From the NCBI RefSeq assembly GCF_000687475.1, contig NC_057318.1:3162001-3226000 (forward strand): 64,000 nucleotides of DNA, in the 5' to 3' direction. The stretch's first letter is position 1. Each line of letters opens with the position of its first letter. A model generated the notes under the pieces. That model searched no databases. It saw only the letters and a program-made list of their open reading frames with translations, and had not been told where the DNA came from. Made by a program: the position numbers and the translations under genes. This document shows, one piece after another, positions 10,991 through 22,215 of the stretch. The DNA is from Ustilaginoidea virens (Eukaryota; Ascomycota; Sordariomycetes; Hypocreales; Clavicipitaceae).

Positions 10991-13201
10991 TAATAGACCT
11001 ATATAGCCTTGGGATCGGATTTCAGACCTATAACCTTAATATCGTCTAATAATATAAAAAAAAAAAAAAAAACTAATCCTTTTCGTTTTTAGTAAAATAA
11101 TCTAGTAAGTTTTAGTATTTATCTTTTATTTTTTAGTAACTTTGGCCCCGCTTCTATATTTCTTAATTCCTATTGCCCTTACTACCCTCACCCTTATTAG
11201 TATTTTCCTGCCTCCCTGTGGGATTCGGTAGGGGGGCATATAGGGGAAGAAGAGGGATTATAGGATAGTAGGGCAGGAAAGGTAGTAGCGGCATTAGTAG
11301 TATAGTTAGCGGATATTAATTAGGCATAATATAGCTCAGGTACCTATAATAGGGCGTGATAGGTCTGGGGGGATATACTTATAATGCTAGGCTAGTAGTA
11401 ATAGAACCGGCCTCGGCTTGCGGCACGGTCGTCGGTATAAAGGCCTAAAGTAAGGCTATACCGGTATATAGGGAGGATACTAACTAAAGGGAAGCAGGCG
11501 GAGTATAAGGCGCAGGTATAGTAGGGGTGACCTAATATGCGAAGCTAGTTATCGCTTCCGCTATAATCTATATATTTTGTCGTTACTCTATAAGCAGTTA
11601 TATAATAGGAGCTATAGAATTGCCGCTAGCCTATTAGGACCCGGTAGATAAAGCAGAGGGAATAATAGTCGTTATAGGCGCAATAAGAATCGACCCGCCG
11701 ATATTAGTAGCTAGGGTATATACGGAAAGGGCTATTATAATATGCTTTTATGTTGTAGCCTATAGTTTATCCTATTAACGATATAGTATATTAAACTTAA
11801 GGTAAAGACAGGCCTTTCGGCCTGGGATATCTCCTACCTTTAGATAGGCGGCCTCTTTAATGCTTTATTTCTTTTATACTATACGGACGATACGCTTTAT
11901 CACCCGCTATAGTTAGGGGTTTATCGATATTATATGCTTGCACTAGATATATATCTTATATTTCTAATAGTATCGAATATAAGCCTAAGAGCGATTAGAC
12001 TATATATAGACGATATATTCTCTAGTGTCTATAGTATATTATATATAGGCGATATAGTTATACTCTACCTCCTTAATATTATTAGTACTTAATCCTTTAG
12101 AATCCCCCTAGATAAAGAACTCTCTTATAGTATACTTCTTTCGTGATTACTAATATAACGATTTAATAGTAGGCGAAAGTAGTATTTTCCTTACGCGTAA
12201 AGGTATCTAGGGCATAAGTATAGACGAGGAGGGAGCTAATAGTACTCTAAATAGGGTCTTAGGCATAATAGCTATTAAAAAAGAAGTTTTTATTAGCGTT
12301 ACCCCTATTGATGATAGGACTCCTATATAAGAAAAGGTAGGAAAACGCAAAAGGGACGATAGGGCCCTTATATTAAGCGATAAAGGCTCTACCGAACTTT
12401 TATTATTATTAGAAATAATAATAAGCTTAGAGCTAGGGGGGGAAATATATAATCGTCCTAAAGAGGGTATAGACTATAGTAGCTGCGATAGCGTTTCTAG
12501 CTAGGAACCTCCTCCGCGCCTAGTACTTCTAAGGTCTCCGGCAGATGCTAAGGATAGACCTAATAGGGTTACAGGAGGGCCCTAGGCGATAGGTGTATTC
12601 CTATCTACTAGTCCTCTAGATGATATAGCGATGAATCTAACGTAATAGCAAACGGAAGGGGGACCTAAATACCTATTAGTACTGGACGATTCACTATATA
12701 GACCTAATACGAACGATCTAGGAACTTTCGATAGTATAACTCTATTAGTAGGGACGATTCTTATAATAGTAGTAATACTGTAGACTTACTATTAGGAATA
12801 ATAGCCTTAATGATGGTAGGCATAGGGATAAAGAGAGAGAGGAAGAAGTGCAAAAGAGAAATAGATAAAGGAAGAAGCCTTAGTATAGATAGATTCCTAA
12901 TCGACGGCTAGCGATAAAATTTTTCTGCTCTATAATAGCTATAATATGGTTCCTTCTAGCTAATAGTATTATAACCAGCTTCGATAAGATTCTATTATAT
13001 CTGCCTAAAGTATACCGACTCTAGTCTACGCTATATTCACATCGGTTATATATTAGCATATCTACGCGCCCGATTATTATCCTATATATCTAATTGAGGT
13101 TATTTTCGAGGGCTATAAGAGGTCTTAATTAGGCGGCGATATATAAAGGGGATGATTTCGGATGGTTTATTCTTCCGACTCTAAGGAGGAGGAGGGGGGT
13201 A
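10991..13201 (+). other. Gypsy-C long 3' region between pol and 3' LTR
   Basis: About 2.2 kb follow the chromodomain. It starts with an A-run (about 11057-11072) and ends with a purine tract (about 13183-13199) serving as the polypurine primer site before the LTR. A stretch at about 12840-13130 resembles the end of the corresponding region in family A, so the two families share a post-pol segment. I see no domain I can name. It may once have carried an additional ORF, but it is badly degraded. Confidence 0.55.
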
Positions 13202-13450
13202 TATCACGGGCTCGGGCTATGCCCGCGCTATAATATAGCTAGGATTCGGGCTGCGCCTGCGTTTAGCCTAAGAAGGGCAATAGACGGAGTCACGGGACTA
13301 TACTAAGACTCTAATATATATTATAATCGGGATATAAATAGACTAGATAGAAGGTTCCTACTTAGATCCTTTTCTTTCCTCTTTAGTCTATTTAATATAT
13401 ATCATTAATGCCTATTTGCAGTCACCCTAGGGCCAGTCCTTTATAAGGAT
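13202..13450 (+). repeat. 3' LTR of Gypsy-C (13202-13445) plus right AGGAT duplication
   Basis: Starts TATCACGGGC (TG changed to TA) and ends CCTTTATA, the same 244-bp length as the 5' copy. It is followed at 13446-13450 by AGGAT, matching 5824-5828. The two LTRs differ mainly by transitions, as expected if most divergence came from RIP. Confidence 0.93.
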
Positions 13451-15346
13451 ATATATAAGCTCCTATAGGCTTATATAGAAGAAAGAGGTTAAATTATTTT
13501 AGGTATATACTATATATTATAGTATACTATAAAAGACCGATCTAAGAATATTAATTATAGTAGGCCTAGAGGATCAAGTGGTTAATTCCTTTATAAATAG
13601 GCTACTAATAGCTCTAATTCTTAATCGGTATTACTTCGCCTATAGTTTAATATTATAATACTCTATTTAAGGCAATCTTAGGGTAATATCGTAAGTTAGG
13701 CCTAGGATAATATATAATATTACGGCTAATAGCTATTTATCGATATCGATATTGATATAGATAGTATAAATAATTAAAAGGATAATAGCCTATTACTCCC
13801 CTAATCGGCTCTTTATATCTACTATAGTCCTAAGCTTTCTATAGGATAGTAGGCAAATAGGCTAAAGTCTTAACCTTTAGACGGTTTTTTCGCTTATCGC
13901 ACTATAGTAGTCACAACTAAAATCAATTAGGGTATTAATAAAGGTAGAATTATTATATAATATTAGGATTAAAAAGGGGTATCTATTTATATATTCCTTA
14001 ATATTATTAATCTCCTTTTAATAGTAGTCTTATTATAATCTAGCTAGGGGCTAGATATATATTTTAAGCCTTTTTGCGAGATTCAGCTTAAAGGCTAATC
14101 TTTTCCTTAGATATTATTACTATTACTTTCTTTAAGCTCGGCGATTTATAAGGTTTTTATAGCCTTAAAGTCTATAGAGGCTATAATTATTGCTTATAGA
14201 GGATAGGCCGGCCTTAGCTTATATTCCGATATCATATAGCTAGCATCCCTATATTAGGGATAAAGTAACTTCTAATAGTATTTCTTAAGGACGTCTATTA
14301 AAACCTATATTGCCCTTTTTATAGATAACTTCTTCTTGCCCTTTAAGCCTAGCTTATTAACGTCTATTATAGGCATATTACCGTCTTTATCCTAAGCGTT
14401 TATCTATAGATCCCAGTCGTTAGCATTATAATTCTAAGACGAGTCTATATAGTATTTTATAATAAGGCTAGTCTCTAGGTCGATAGCGATCTTACGGTAC
14501 TATATAATAGCTGTATTGCAATCCTTATAGGAGACCCTTAGGGTAATAATCTTTTCCGATATATAAAGGTTAAGGGCGGATTAGAGTATTTCTAGCTTAA
14601 CTGACTTAGGCTACCTAAGCCCCTCTACTAATACTAACTTTTCTTTAAAATATATAAAAAAAATAAAAAAGGGTTCTTTTAGCTCCTAATAGAGGGTATG
14701 CTTAAGCTTATTAATTATGCGTTCCTCCTAATATAGGTCTTTAAAGAGTCGCTATAGGTAGTTAAAGAAGGCTGTAAGGCAGTAGTAAAGGGCTATACTA
14801 TTCTTAAAGAATATTATAACTTAGGATTAGACTATAGCTAAGAGGTTCTAATAGATAAATATCTACTAAGTCTTATCGTTACTAATAAAGTCTTAATCGA
14901 TCTTTAATTTATATTCTATAAAGGTCTTCTATACAGTAAATATAGCCTTCTTACTATTAAAGGGTTCTCCGATTGGTATCGGCTTATACTTTAATTAGGT
15001 TTCCTCTAGGATTAAAATAGAGTCAATCTAAGACTAGTTAAAGGTCAATATAGGGGCTAATAATAGTTATTATTATAGCTGTTCGATAAGAGCCTATATT
15101 TAATGCTTAATCTGCTTAGCCTAAGCATATATCTAATGCTTACTATTTTAGCTTTAGGATAGCTATTCTTAAAACCTTATATTAAGAACTTCTATAGCGT
15201 TAGTAATTGACTCCTATTAGGCGGCCTATTAATAAGCGGAGGCGCGCCGGGTATTATCTAGGCCTATAGTATTCTGTGAGGGGCCTCTATCTATTGTCGG
15301 CAGTTATATATGATATAATAATAAGGGTTGAGAGAGTTTTATTAAT
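13446..15346 (-). mobile_element. Gypsy-B, right segment: protease and gag
   Basis: This continues Gypsy-B on the minus strand after Gypsy-C is removed. It aligns with 29156-29949 and 43472-44314 of Gypsy-D. On the minus strand a protease-like TLIDFSCDYYS, a damaged LIDSGC-type site, lies near 13893-13940. Further right (about 14000-15300) comes gag-like, stop-ridden sequence reaching the 5' LTR. No usable frame remains. Confidence 0.75.
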
Positions 15347-15600
15347 TATAATAGACTGGCCTTAGGGCGGCTGCGAATAAGCGTCAATTAAATATATTAA
15401 TAAAACTAAGGAGGAAGGGAGAAGAGCCCGAATCGGGTCCCTTCCGCAGTCTATATATATCCGTGTGTGGCGCGGGCTAAAGCCCTAATATTGCCCTATG
15501 GGCCTGCGTGTCTACCTTATATTATCTGTCCCGGACTAGGCACGGGCGTAGCCCGAGCCTCAGTCAATCTATAACACGGGCATAGCCTGAGTCCGTAATA
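15347..15600 (-). repeat. 5' LTR of Gypsy-B (minus strand)
   Basis: On the + strand it starts TATAATAGACTGGCC and ends GTCCGTAATA, the reverse of the TGTNAC...TTTACA pattern seen in the other Gypsy LTRs here. Compared with the others its centre is divergent but CpG-rich (GTGTGGCGCGGGC at about 15463-15475). It sits at the right edge of Gypsy-B, so it is the 5' LTR. Confidence 0.82.
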
Positions 15601-16619
15601 CTAAAGAGTATACAAAGCGATTCTAATAATATTAGTAATACTTCTATAGATTCCCTAATAAGATTATTAGCAATAGAGGCTTAGATTAGGTAGGATAATT
15701 CTAGATAATACTTTATAAGGCAATTAGGACTAAATAACTCCTTTCGATTATATATTACCCCTAAACCGATAGTAGTATAGAATAAATAAACTAAAAGGTC
15801 TAAGCCGTCTTTTATATTATAGTCTCCTTTAATTAATACGACTAGCCTAAGCACCTTACTATATACTAATTTGCCTTAAATAACTAGATATTATTAGTAA
15901 TAAGGTTTAGCCTAAACTAGCTTCTTAATAGGTTTGATATACTAACTATTATGCCGGCCTTAGAGGTAAATTAAGTATAAAGATACTAAAAGGGTAGGCA
16001 ATACTTTTCCTAGCTAATCTTTAGGAGGGAGGGGAGTTAGCCTAAGCTATTATCGCCTTCGCATAATAACGATAATAAGATATAATGAACTATTTATACT
16101 ACTTAATAGAGTATTTCCAGATTAAAGACTATATATAGTTTAGCCTAAGGAATATTAGGATAAATTGCCCTTATAAGAAGCTTAATTAGGTCTCTACTAA
16201 ATATACTATTATCGCTATCTTATCCCTATTTACTATCCGGCTTAATATCCCTAAGGGCATTTACTTAATTTTTTATATTGATTTTATCGAATAGGCTACT
16301 TCCGATCCGCTTCCTATATAGACTATAATTAATATTAGGCCTAAGCCCCTATTTATTCTCCTTTAAAATTCTAATTAATTATATAAGGAATATAAAGTTA
16401 AGGCGATATTAGCAGCAAGAAATACTTAAGGCTAGGGTAGGAACCGTAATATACTAATTAAATAGATAGGATATAATTTACTTATATAGGAACCCCTAGA
16501 AAACTTTAAAGATTTAGTAGGATAAAAGGCATTTAAAATTAAATAAGGTGATATTCGTATATATATTAAGCCTATTAGGCTATCAAAATAAGGTCGACTC
16601 AACCTATAAATAATACTAA

Positions 16620-18479
16620 AACGCCTACTTATAAAAAAAAAACCCCTTAAAATATTAAAAAAAAAATATTTAGTTTATCTGCCCCTCTCCTAGGCTAGTA
16701 CTACCCTCCCCCCTCTCCTGCATTATAACTACTATACTTATTATTATATAGGCCCTTTTCGGCACTATCGGGATTAATATACCCCTATAGTAGCTACTGC
16801 TATAGGGGCGGTAGTAGCGGGGGCGGCTATATATAACCCCTATAGTAGTATCTATAGGGGGTCGGGCGTATATACGGCGAATAGGCCTAACGTAAATAGT
16901 TGCCTATACGACCCTAATATAATAGCATTCCGGGGGATATACTATATAGAGAATATAGGGGGGGCTATAATAGGGCCTATTAAGGATGCTATAGGGTCTA
17001 TAGCGATAGCGGCAAAGGATACAGCAGTGCCGGCTAAGGCTACTATAGCATTAAGGCATTCTATAGCGGATAGTATAGCTAGGCCTTTAGGGGAACCTAT
17101 ACACCCTACTTATAGGCAGGCGGTTCTTTAGTATAATAGGTTAGTAAGGGGCAGGCAGAAAGGGGGGCTAAATAAGGCCGGGTAAAAGCCATTAGGTATT
17201 ACTCTATTTAGGTATAATACTCCTAGGCCTTTTATTATATATCCTGTATTATACTTAATATAAAGGCTAAATCAATAACCGATTTAGCTTAGCGGTAAGA
17301 AGGAGTTATAGCTTATAAGATATCGGTTAACGCCTTACCAGCAGTACTATAAGGACTAAAAATAAGATATAAAATATAGGGAGTTATTTAATCGGCAGCT
17401 ATAATATACCGCTATTAGTTATGAAAGGCCTGAAAAGAAGGCGAGAAGATAGTAGCCTAAGCCTTAGTTATTTCGGTCGTAAGATATATAAGTTTAATAA
17501 TAGTAGTACCCTTTTTATAAGTCTTAATCTATATCTAGTAGATCTACTAAAGTCTAAAATTACCGGTAAACTTAAAGTCGAGCTATATATATAAGCTATA
17601 TATATTTTAGTAGTAAAAGTAGCCTTTACTTTTGCCTTTTTGTATATAAATAGGGAGAATATTAATCGCCTATATTTTTCGGTTGTATTACTTCTATAAA
17701 AACTCTTTATTATAGGTATATTTGTGCTCCTTATCGGAGGAATCACCCTCTAATAAATAATCGCCTATAATATACTATAGCTTATATCTGCGCTTTAAAG
17801 GGCTAAAGCGTTTAGCAGATAGGGCGGTTAGACCGCTTATAGGTCGCGGGATTTTTACGATATTAGGTTCTATAGGGGTTATCGCGCTGCCTATAGCTTA
17901 ACCGCTATTAGGGTTCAGCTTAGATATATTTAAGGTCTTAATATAATTAAATAGGGGAATATAGAGTCGCATTAGACTCGAACCAATATATATAATAAAT
18001 ATAGGCAGAGATAGGGTATAGCCTTTTAGAGAATATATAGGTAATTAGTCTATTAATATTAGCATCTATTATAACCCTAGGTAGGGGGGATAATACTTAC
18101 GGTAGGATGCCGATAATAATTAAATCGGCTATAAGAAGGAAGAGGAAGGAAAGAAAAAGGGTAATAGAAAAGGTATAAGAAAAAACGCACCTTTACCTAA
18201 AGGGATTACCTACTAATAGCTAGCGAAAATTTTTTACGATACTAATAGCTGCCATAAATAGCTTCTAACTAATAACGTAATGCCGGCCTTCTATACGTTT
18301 CTACTATACTACCTTCCTAAATTAATACTCTACGATATCCCCTATTTGTATAAACTGGACCCAATAAATAGACTTAAGGTTATCGCGATAATAACTTAGG
18401 CGACCTAATTAAGCCTATATAAAGGATGGGCGGGTTTTAGAATACAATTAATTCAACTGTAAAACGGAGGAAGGGGGTA
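16620..18479 (+). other. Post-pol region of family A copy 2
   Basis: Counterpart of 691-2572. A 92-codon minus-strand open frame at 17468-17746 is shared in part with the + strand of the inverted third copy (61206-61388), so both lie antisense to pol. No domain is recognised. The purine tract AAAACGGAGGAAGGGGG (about 18461-18477) precedes the LTR. Confidence 0.5.
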
Positions 18480-18732
18480 TATTATAGGCTCAGGCTACGC
18501 CTGCGCTATAATATAGCTAAGACTCGGGCTGCGCCTATGCCTAGCCTAGGTAGGGTTATATAAGTTAGCAGTATAAGGTCACAGGACTATGCTAGGACCT
18601 CGACCTATACTAATATACGGTTAAATAAACTATCGAGAGGCCCCTATTCGGGTCCTCTCTCTTTCCTTCTTAGTCTATTTAATATATTTATTCGATGCCT
18701 ATTCGCAGTAGCCCTAGGGCCAGTCCTTTATA
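18480..18732 (+). repeat. 3' LTR of Gypsy family A copy 2 (253 bp)
   Basis: Starts TATTATAGGC after a purine tract and ends CCTTTATA; same length as the other two family A LTRs. The sequence immediately to the right is minus-strand integrase of Gypsy-D. Confidence 0.9.
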
Positions 18733-20609
18733 TTTACTTTCGTTATTATATAAAAGCGATAGTAGCCTAGGCTAATTCCTATCCCTCTTTAAGGTTACTA
18801 AAAAAGAGAGCTATATACCCCTTTAAAGTAATTAAGCTTAAGATTACCTTTAGAGGCAAAGTAATAATTAAAATATTAAACCTATTGAACAGCCGGTTTA
18901 GGCTAAACCTAATAACGGATGATATCTAGTTATTTAATGCGAATTAATATACCGTACGATAGTATAGCTAATCGTACTAATTAAAGGAAACTATAATATA
19001 AAGGACCGCTTATATCTTTTAGTTTACTCGTTTTATACTACTATCGGTTTAGGGGTAGTATACTATTAATAGAAATTTCTCGGTCCTAACCGATTTATAT
19101 AATATAGACTAAAATTAGCCTATTTAATCTAAACCTTAATTGCTAATAATCTCCTTAGGAAAGCTATAAAAGCGCTATTAGTACTATTAGAAGTATTTTA
19201 TATAGTCTTCTGCTTTTATTTAGTATATAGCCTTAAGCTAGATATACTTCGATAAGTAGTCTATAATTACTATAAAAAATTATAGGTTAGAGGCATTATA
19301 AATAGGAAGATCAGTTATAAAGTCGACCGATATTTATAACTAAAAGCAGTTTATAATTAATAGTAGTTATAGTAGGCCTTAGCGCAATTAGCGGCTCTTA
19401 TATACCCTATAGCATCGGCAATTCTAAATATATCTCGCTACCTTAGACGATATATTATCAAATTGATAATCCTATTGCAATAGTTAAAAGGTAATATTTT
19501 TCCCTGGTAGCCTATAATAGGCGAGTTATAGTAGTATTAGATTACTATAGTAGTTAAAGGTTTAAATAAGGGAAGCTATACCTATACCCGGTAAAGGAGT
19601 ATACTATATATATTTAGGGTATAATTAGCAATTTATTCTTATATTGCTACTTCTACTAGAAATTATTGTTTTTTATTTATAATTACTATCTATCGGGCCT
19701 AATATATATTATCTTTAAATATTATTTAGTCTTAAATAGCTTAAAGGTAAAAGTCGGCAAAGATATATAGACCGTAAGGTAGGGTGGTCTTTAGGGCTAA
19801 AGTCAGTATTATTTCGCCTTCTATTTTATTTATATCGAATGCTAAAATAGATAGTAGTTTTAGGATCTAGCCGATTTATAGCTTTACCCTATCTACCTTT
19901 TATTCCTATCGAGAAAGTATATTAAGATATTAGGCTTATAACCTTAGCCTATACTAAAGATAGAAATTAAAAAGCATTAGAATTTCGGCCTATTAGGCTT
20001 ATCGCTTAGATATTTCTTATAATTAGGCGAAATACTTTAGGTTCTTATAGTTGGTAAAGATAATAAAAAGGGAGGCTATTAAGTAGAGTTCTACTAATTA
20101 TATCTTAAGGCAAAAGATAATAGCGAGGAGTTCCTTATTATATATAATATAGTTCTATTCTATATCCGATAAATAAGCAGAATAGTATATAATAGGGTAG
20201 AATATACTATCCTCCCTAACCTATAATAAATAACTACTAAAGGCTATACTAGAATTATCTACCTTAAGGACTATCTCTTTATTAGGGTCCTATTAGGCGA
20301 AAACTAGGGATAATATAAAATACTACTTAAGCGCTTAGAATACTACCTTTTCTTTATCTAACTATTAGAATAAAACTCTTTTTTTTATTAATCTAACTAA
20401 AAGGTCGATAATGTAGGAGAAATCTAAGATAAAATCGCAATAGAAATTAGTAAAACTAAGGAAACTATAAACGCCTTTTTAATTTTATAGGTACTTCCTA
20501 ATTCTAAATAGTTTTAATCTTTTTGGGGTCTAAATAGATTTCCTTTCTAACCGTTATAATATATCCTAGGTACTAGACCTCTTTTACTATAAAGTTATAC
20601 TTATTAAGA
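18733..20609 (-). mobile_element. Gypsy-D, segment 1 (integrase to RT)
   Basis: Minus-strand Gypsy pol sequence, colinear with 62700-64000 of the third family A copy and with Gypsy-B. It starts at integrase because family A copy 2 cuts it. It ends in reverse transcriptase where LINE-1 inserted, and resumes at 27446. The joined sequence across the LINE matches Gypsy-B at about 5070-5110, proving one interrupted element. Confidence 0.85.
20599..20609. repeat. LINE-1 target duplication, left copy (ACTTATTAAGA)
   Basis: The 11 bases recur at 27435-27445, just after the LINE-1 (AT)n tail. Up to three more bases could be included because the tail is AT-rich. Confidence 0.9.
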
Positions 20610-20779
20610 ATTATATATAGTATAGTTCTAGTTTTCGCGATTTCGCCCGCACCTCGGTACCGGCGCGAATACACCCCTAAAATAGTCAAAAAGTTGCTAG
20701 ATTAATCCTTTACCTCGTCTTACCCCGTCTGCCGATAGCATATCGGCACCGGGAGGAAGGCGCGGTTAAGGCGGCGGAA

Positions 20780-22215
20780 ATTATAGACTTAGATAGAGGA
20801 AATAGGGGTAGACTCGAGTCGAGCCACTATAACCACCGTATTACTATCGCTAACAATAATTATAGACAAATTAGCGGCAATATCGCATAAACTAATATAG
20901 GAACCCAAAAAGAAACCGAATTGCTTAAATAGTATCACTAAAAGATCGCAGACTATATCCCGGCAGCTACGCTAGGAAATATATAGAATGCTATTACCAG
21001 CCTGGTCGATAGCATTAAATGCATTAACCGAATTAATCCCGCCCCAAACCCGAATTTAAACTTTATTACGATTAATAATTTAGAAAAAGTAGTAGAGAGT
21101 GTTATAAATAAAGCTTTTGCCTTAAAGACCCCCTTTAGAACGACTTAGGCTAGCATCGCTACTAAAGGCATACTAATAACTATACTACCTAGACCGACTA
21201 CCTTACCTATACCGCCGAGAATCTACTGTAAAATAATAATTAAAGGAGATAGTATTACTAAGAACCTATAATAGAGAACCCCTATTAAGATTATAAAAGC
21301 GGTAAATACTACTACTAGAGGTATTAATGCTATTGCCGCTTGCCGACTCTATAGCGGAGATATAGTCGTTACCTTTATAGAAGCTATATCCCGTTTTACT
21401 ATAGAAACTACCTAGATCCCCCTTATATTTAGTATAAGAGCCGTACCGAATATCTATATTTTTAGTATTATTATTAAAGGATTTTTTACCCGATTCTCTA
21501 AAAATGTCCCTATTAAAGATATTAAACTAAACCTAGCCTAAGCTAATAGCCCTAGCATTAGTAGAGTCGCTATAAGGAAACCCCATAAAGAAATAATAAA
21601 AACCCCCCTAATTATTAGCGTAACTAATATAGAAGCAGCAAACCGACTTTATAAGACTAAAGTCATTTACTAAATAGAAATCTTTAAGGCTAAACTATAC
21701 GATGAAATTATCCACCTAAAATAGTATTACTAATACTTCAAATTCGGATATATTGCGAATTACTATATAGAGACCCTTTAATGCGGATAGTATAGCGCGG
21801 AGAGATACCCTAATAGAGATAAAGACTGCCTTAGTATTATTAGTAATAAAAGAGAGTACTACTTTAACTACTAGGGACCTTATCTAGTCTGGTTTTAATT
21901 CTGCCCTATAGCGAATAGGTAATAGGATATTGTAAGATAGGCTTATAGTATTAGATTAATATAGTTTGTAAATACTAGTATTTTATTAATACCTCCCCTT
22001 TTTATCCTAAAGGATAAAGGCTATAGATACCTTACTAATAATTCCCTAAGGGAGGACTCCCTAAGAAAACGAATCGGCAGATTATATAAAGAAAGCTCTA
22101 TTGCCCCTAAGAGGACTAATAGTAATAGTAATATCGCTGCATTCTTTTAATTTAATTTATCCGAGCCTATTACTACTAATGCACTAAAAGCCCCGACCCC
22201 TTAGCCCTAATACTA
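20780..22215 (+). pseudogene. LINE-1 ORF1 remnant, gag-like with three CCHC zinc knuckles
   Basis: Reading through TAA/TAG stops gives a basic, Asn/Ile-rich protein of about 470 codons. Near its end three zinc knuckles follow one another. The first (about 21723-21780) reads YFKFGYIANYY; the second (about 21781-21833) reads CG-stop-YSAERYPNRDKDC; the third (about 21850-21900) reads YYFNY-stop-GPYLVW. Most Cys and His ligands have become Tyr. In Tad/I-type LINEs this protein binds element RNA. The start codon is not identifiable. The 5' 150 bases upstream are untranslated and hold CpG-rich sequence. Confidence 0.77.

Larger units (their letters stand above)
5829..13445 (+). mobile_element. Gypsy-C: complete Ty3/Gypsy chromovirus, 7.6 kb, RIP-inactivated
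   Basis: This is the only Gypsy element present from end to end. Two 244-bp LTRs (5829-6072 and 13202-13445) enclose gag, protease, reverse transcriptase, RNase H, integrase and chromodomain in the Ty3/Gypsy order, followed by a 2.1-kb 3' region. A perfect AGGAT duplication flanks it, and removing the element plus one duplication rejoins the minus-strand Gypsy-B host. Every domain is damaged by TAA/TAG codons and G-to-A missense changes, so it is dead. A precise full-length insertion into an older element shows that it moved after Gypsy-B had settled here. Confidence 0.94.
15601..18732 (+). mobile_element. Gypsy family A copy 2, from mid-integrase to 3' LTR
   Basis: Begins abruptly inside integrase (matching about 10020 of Gypsy-C) next to the 5' LTR of Gypsy-B and runs through the chromodomain (about 16450-16545) and post-pol region to a 253-bp LTR. 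The simplest reading is that Gypsy-B inserted into this element and separated it from its 5' half, which would lie left of the window. It is colinear with copy 1 over its 3' 2.8 kb, and both are heavily RIP-mutated. Confidence 0.85.
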
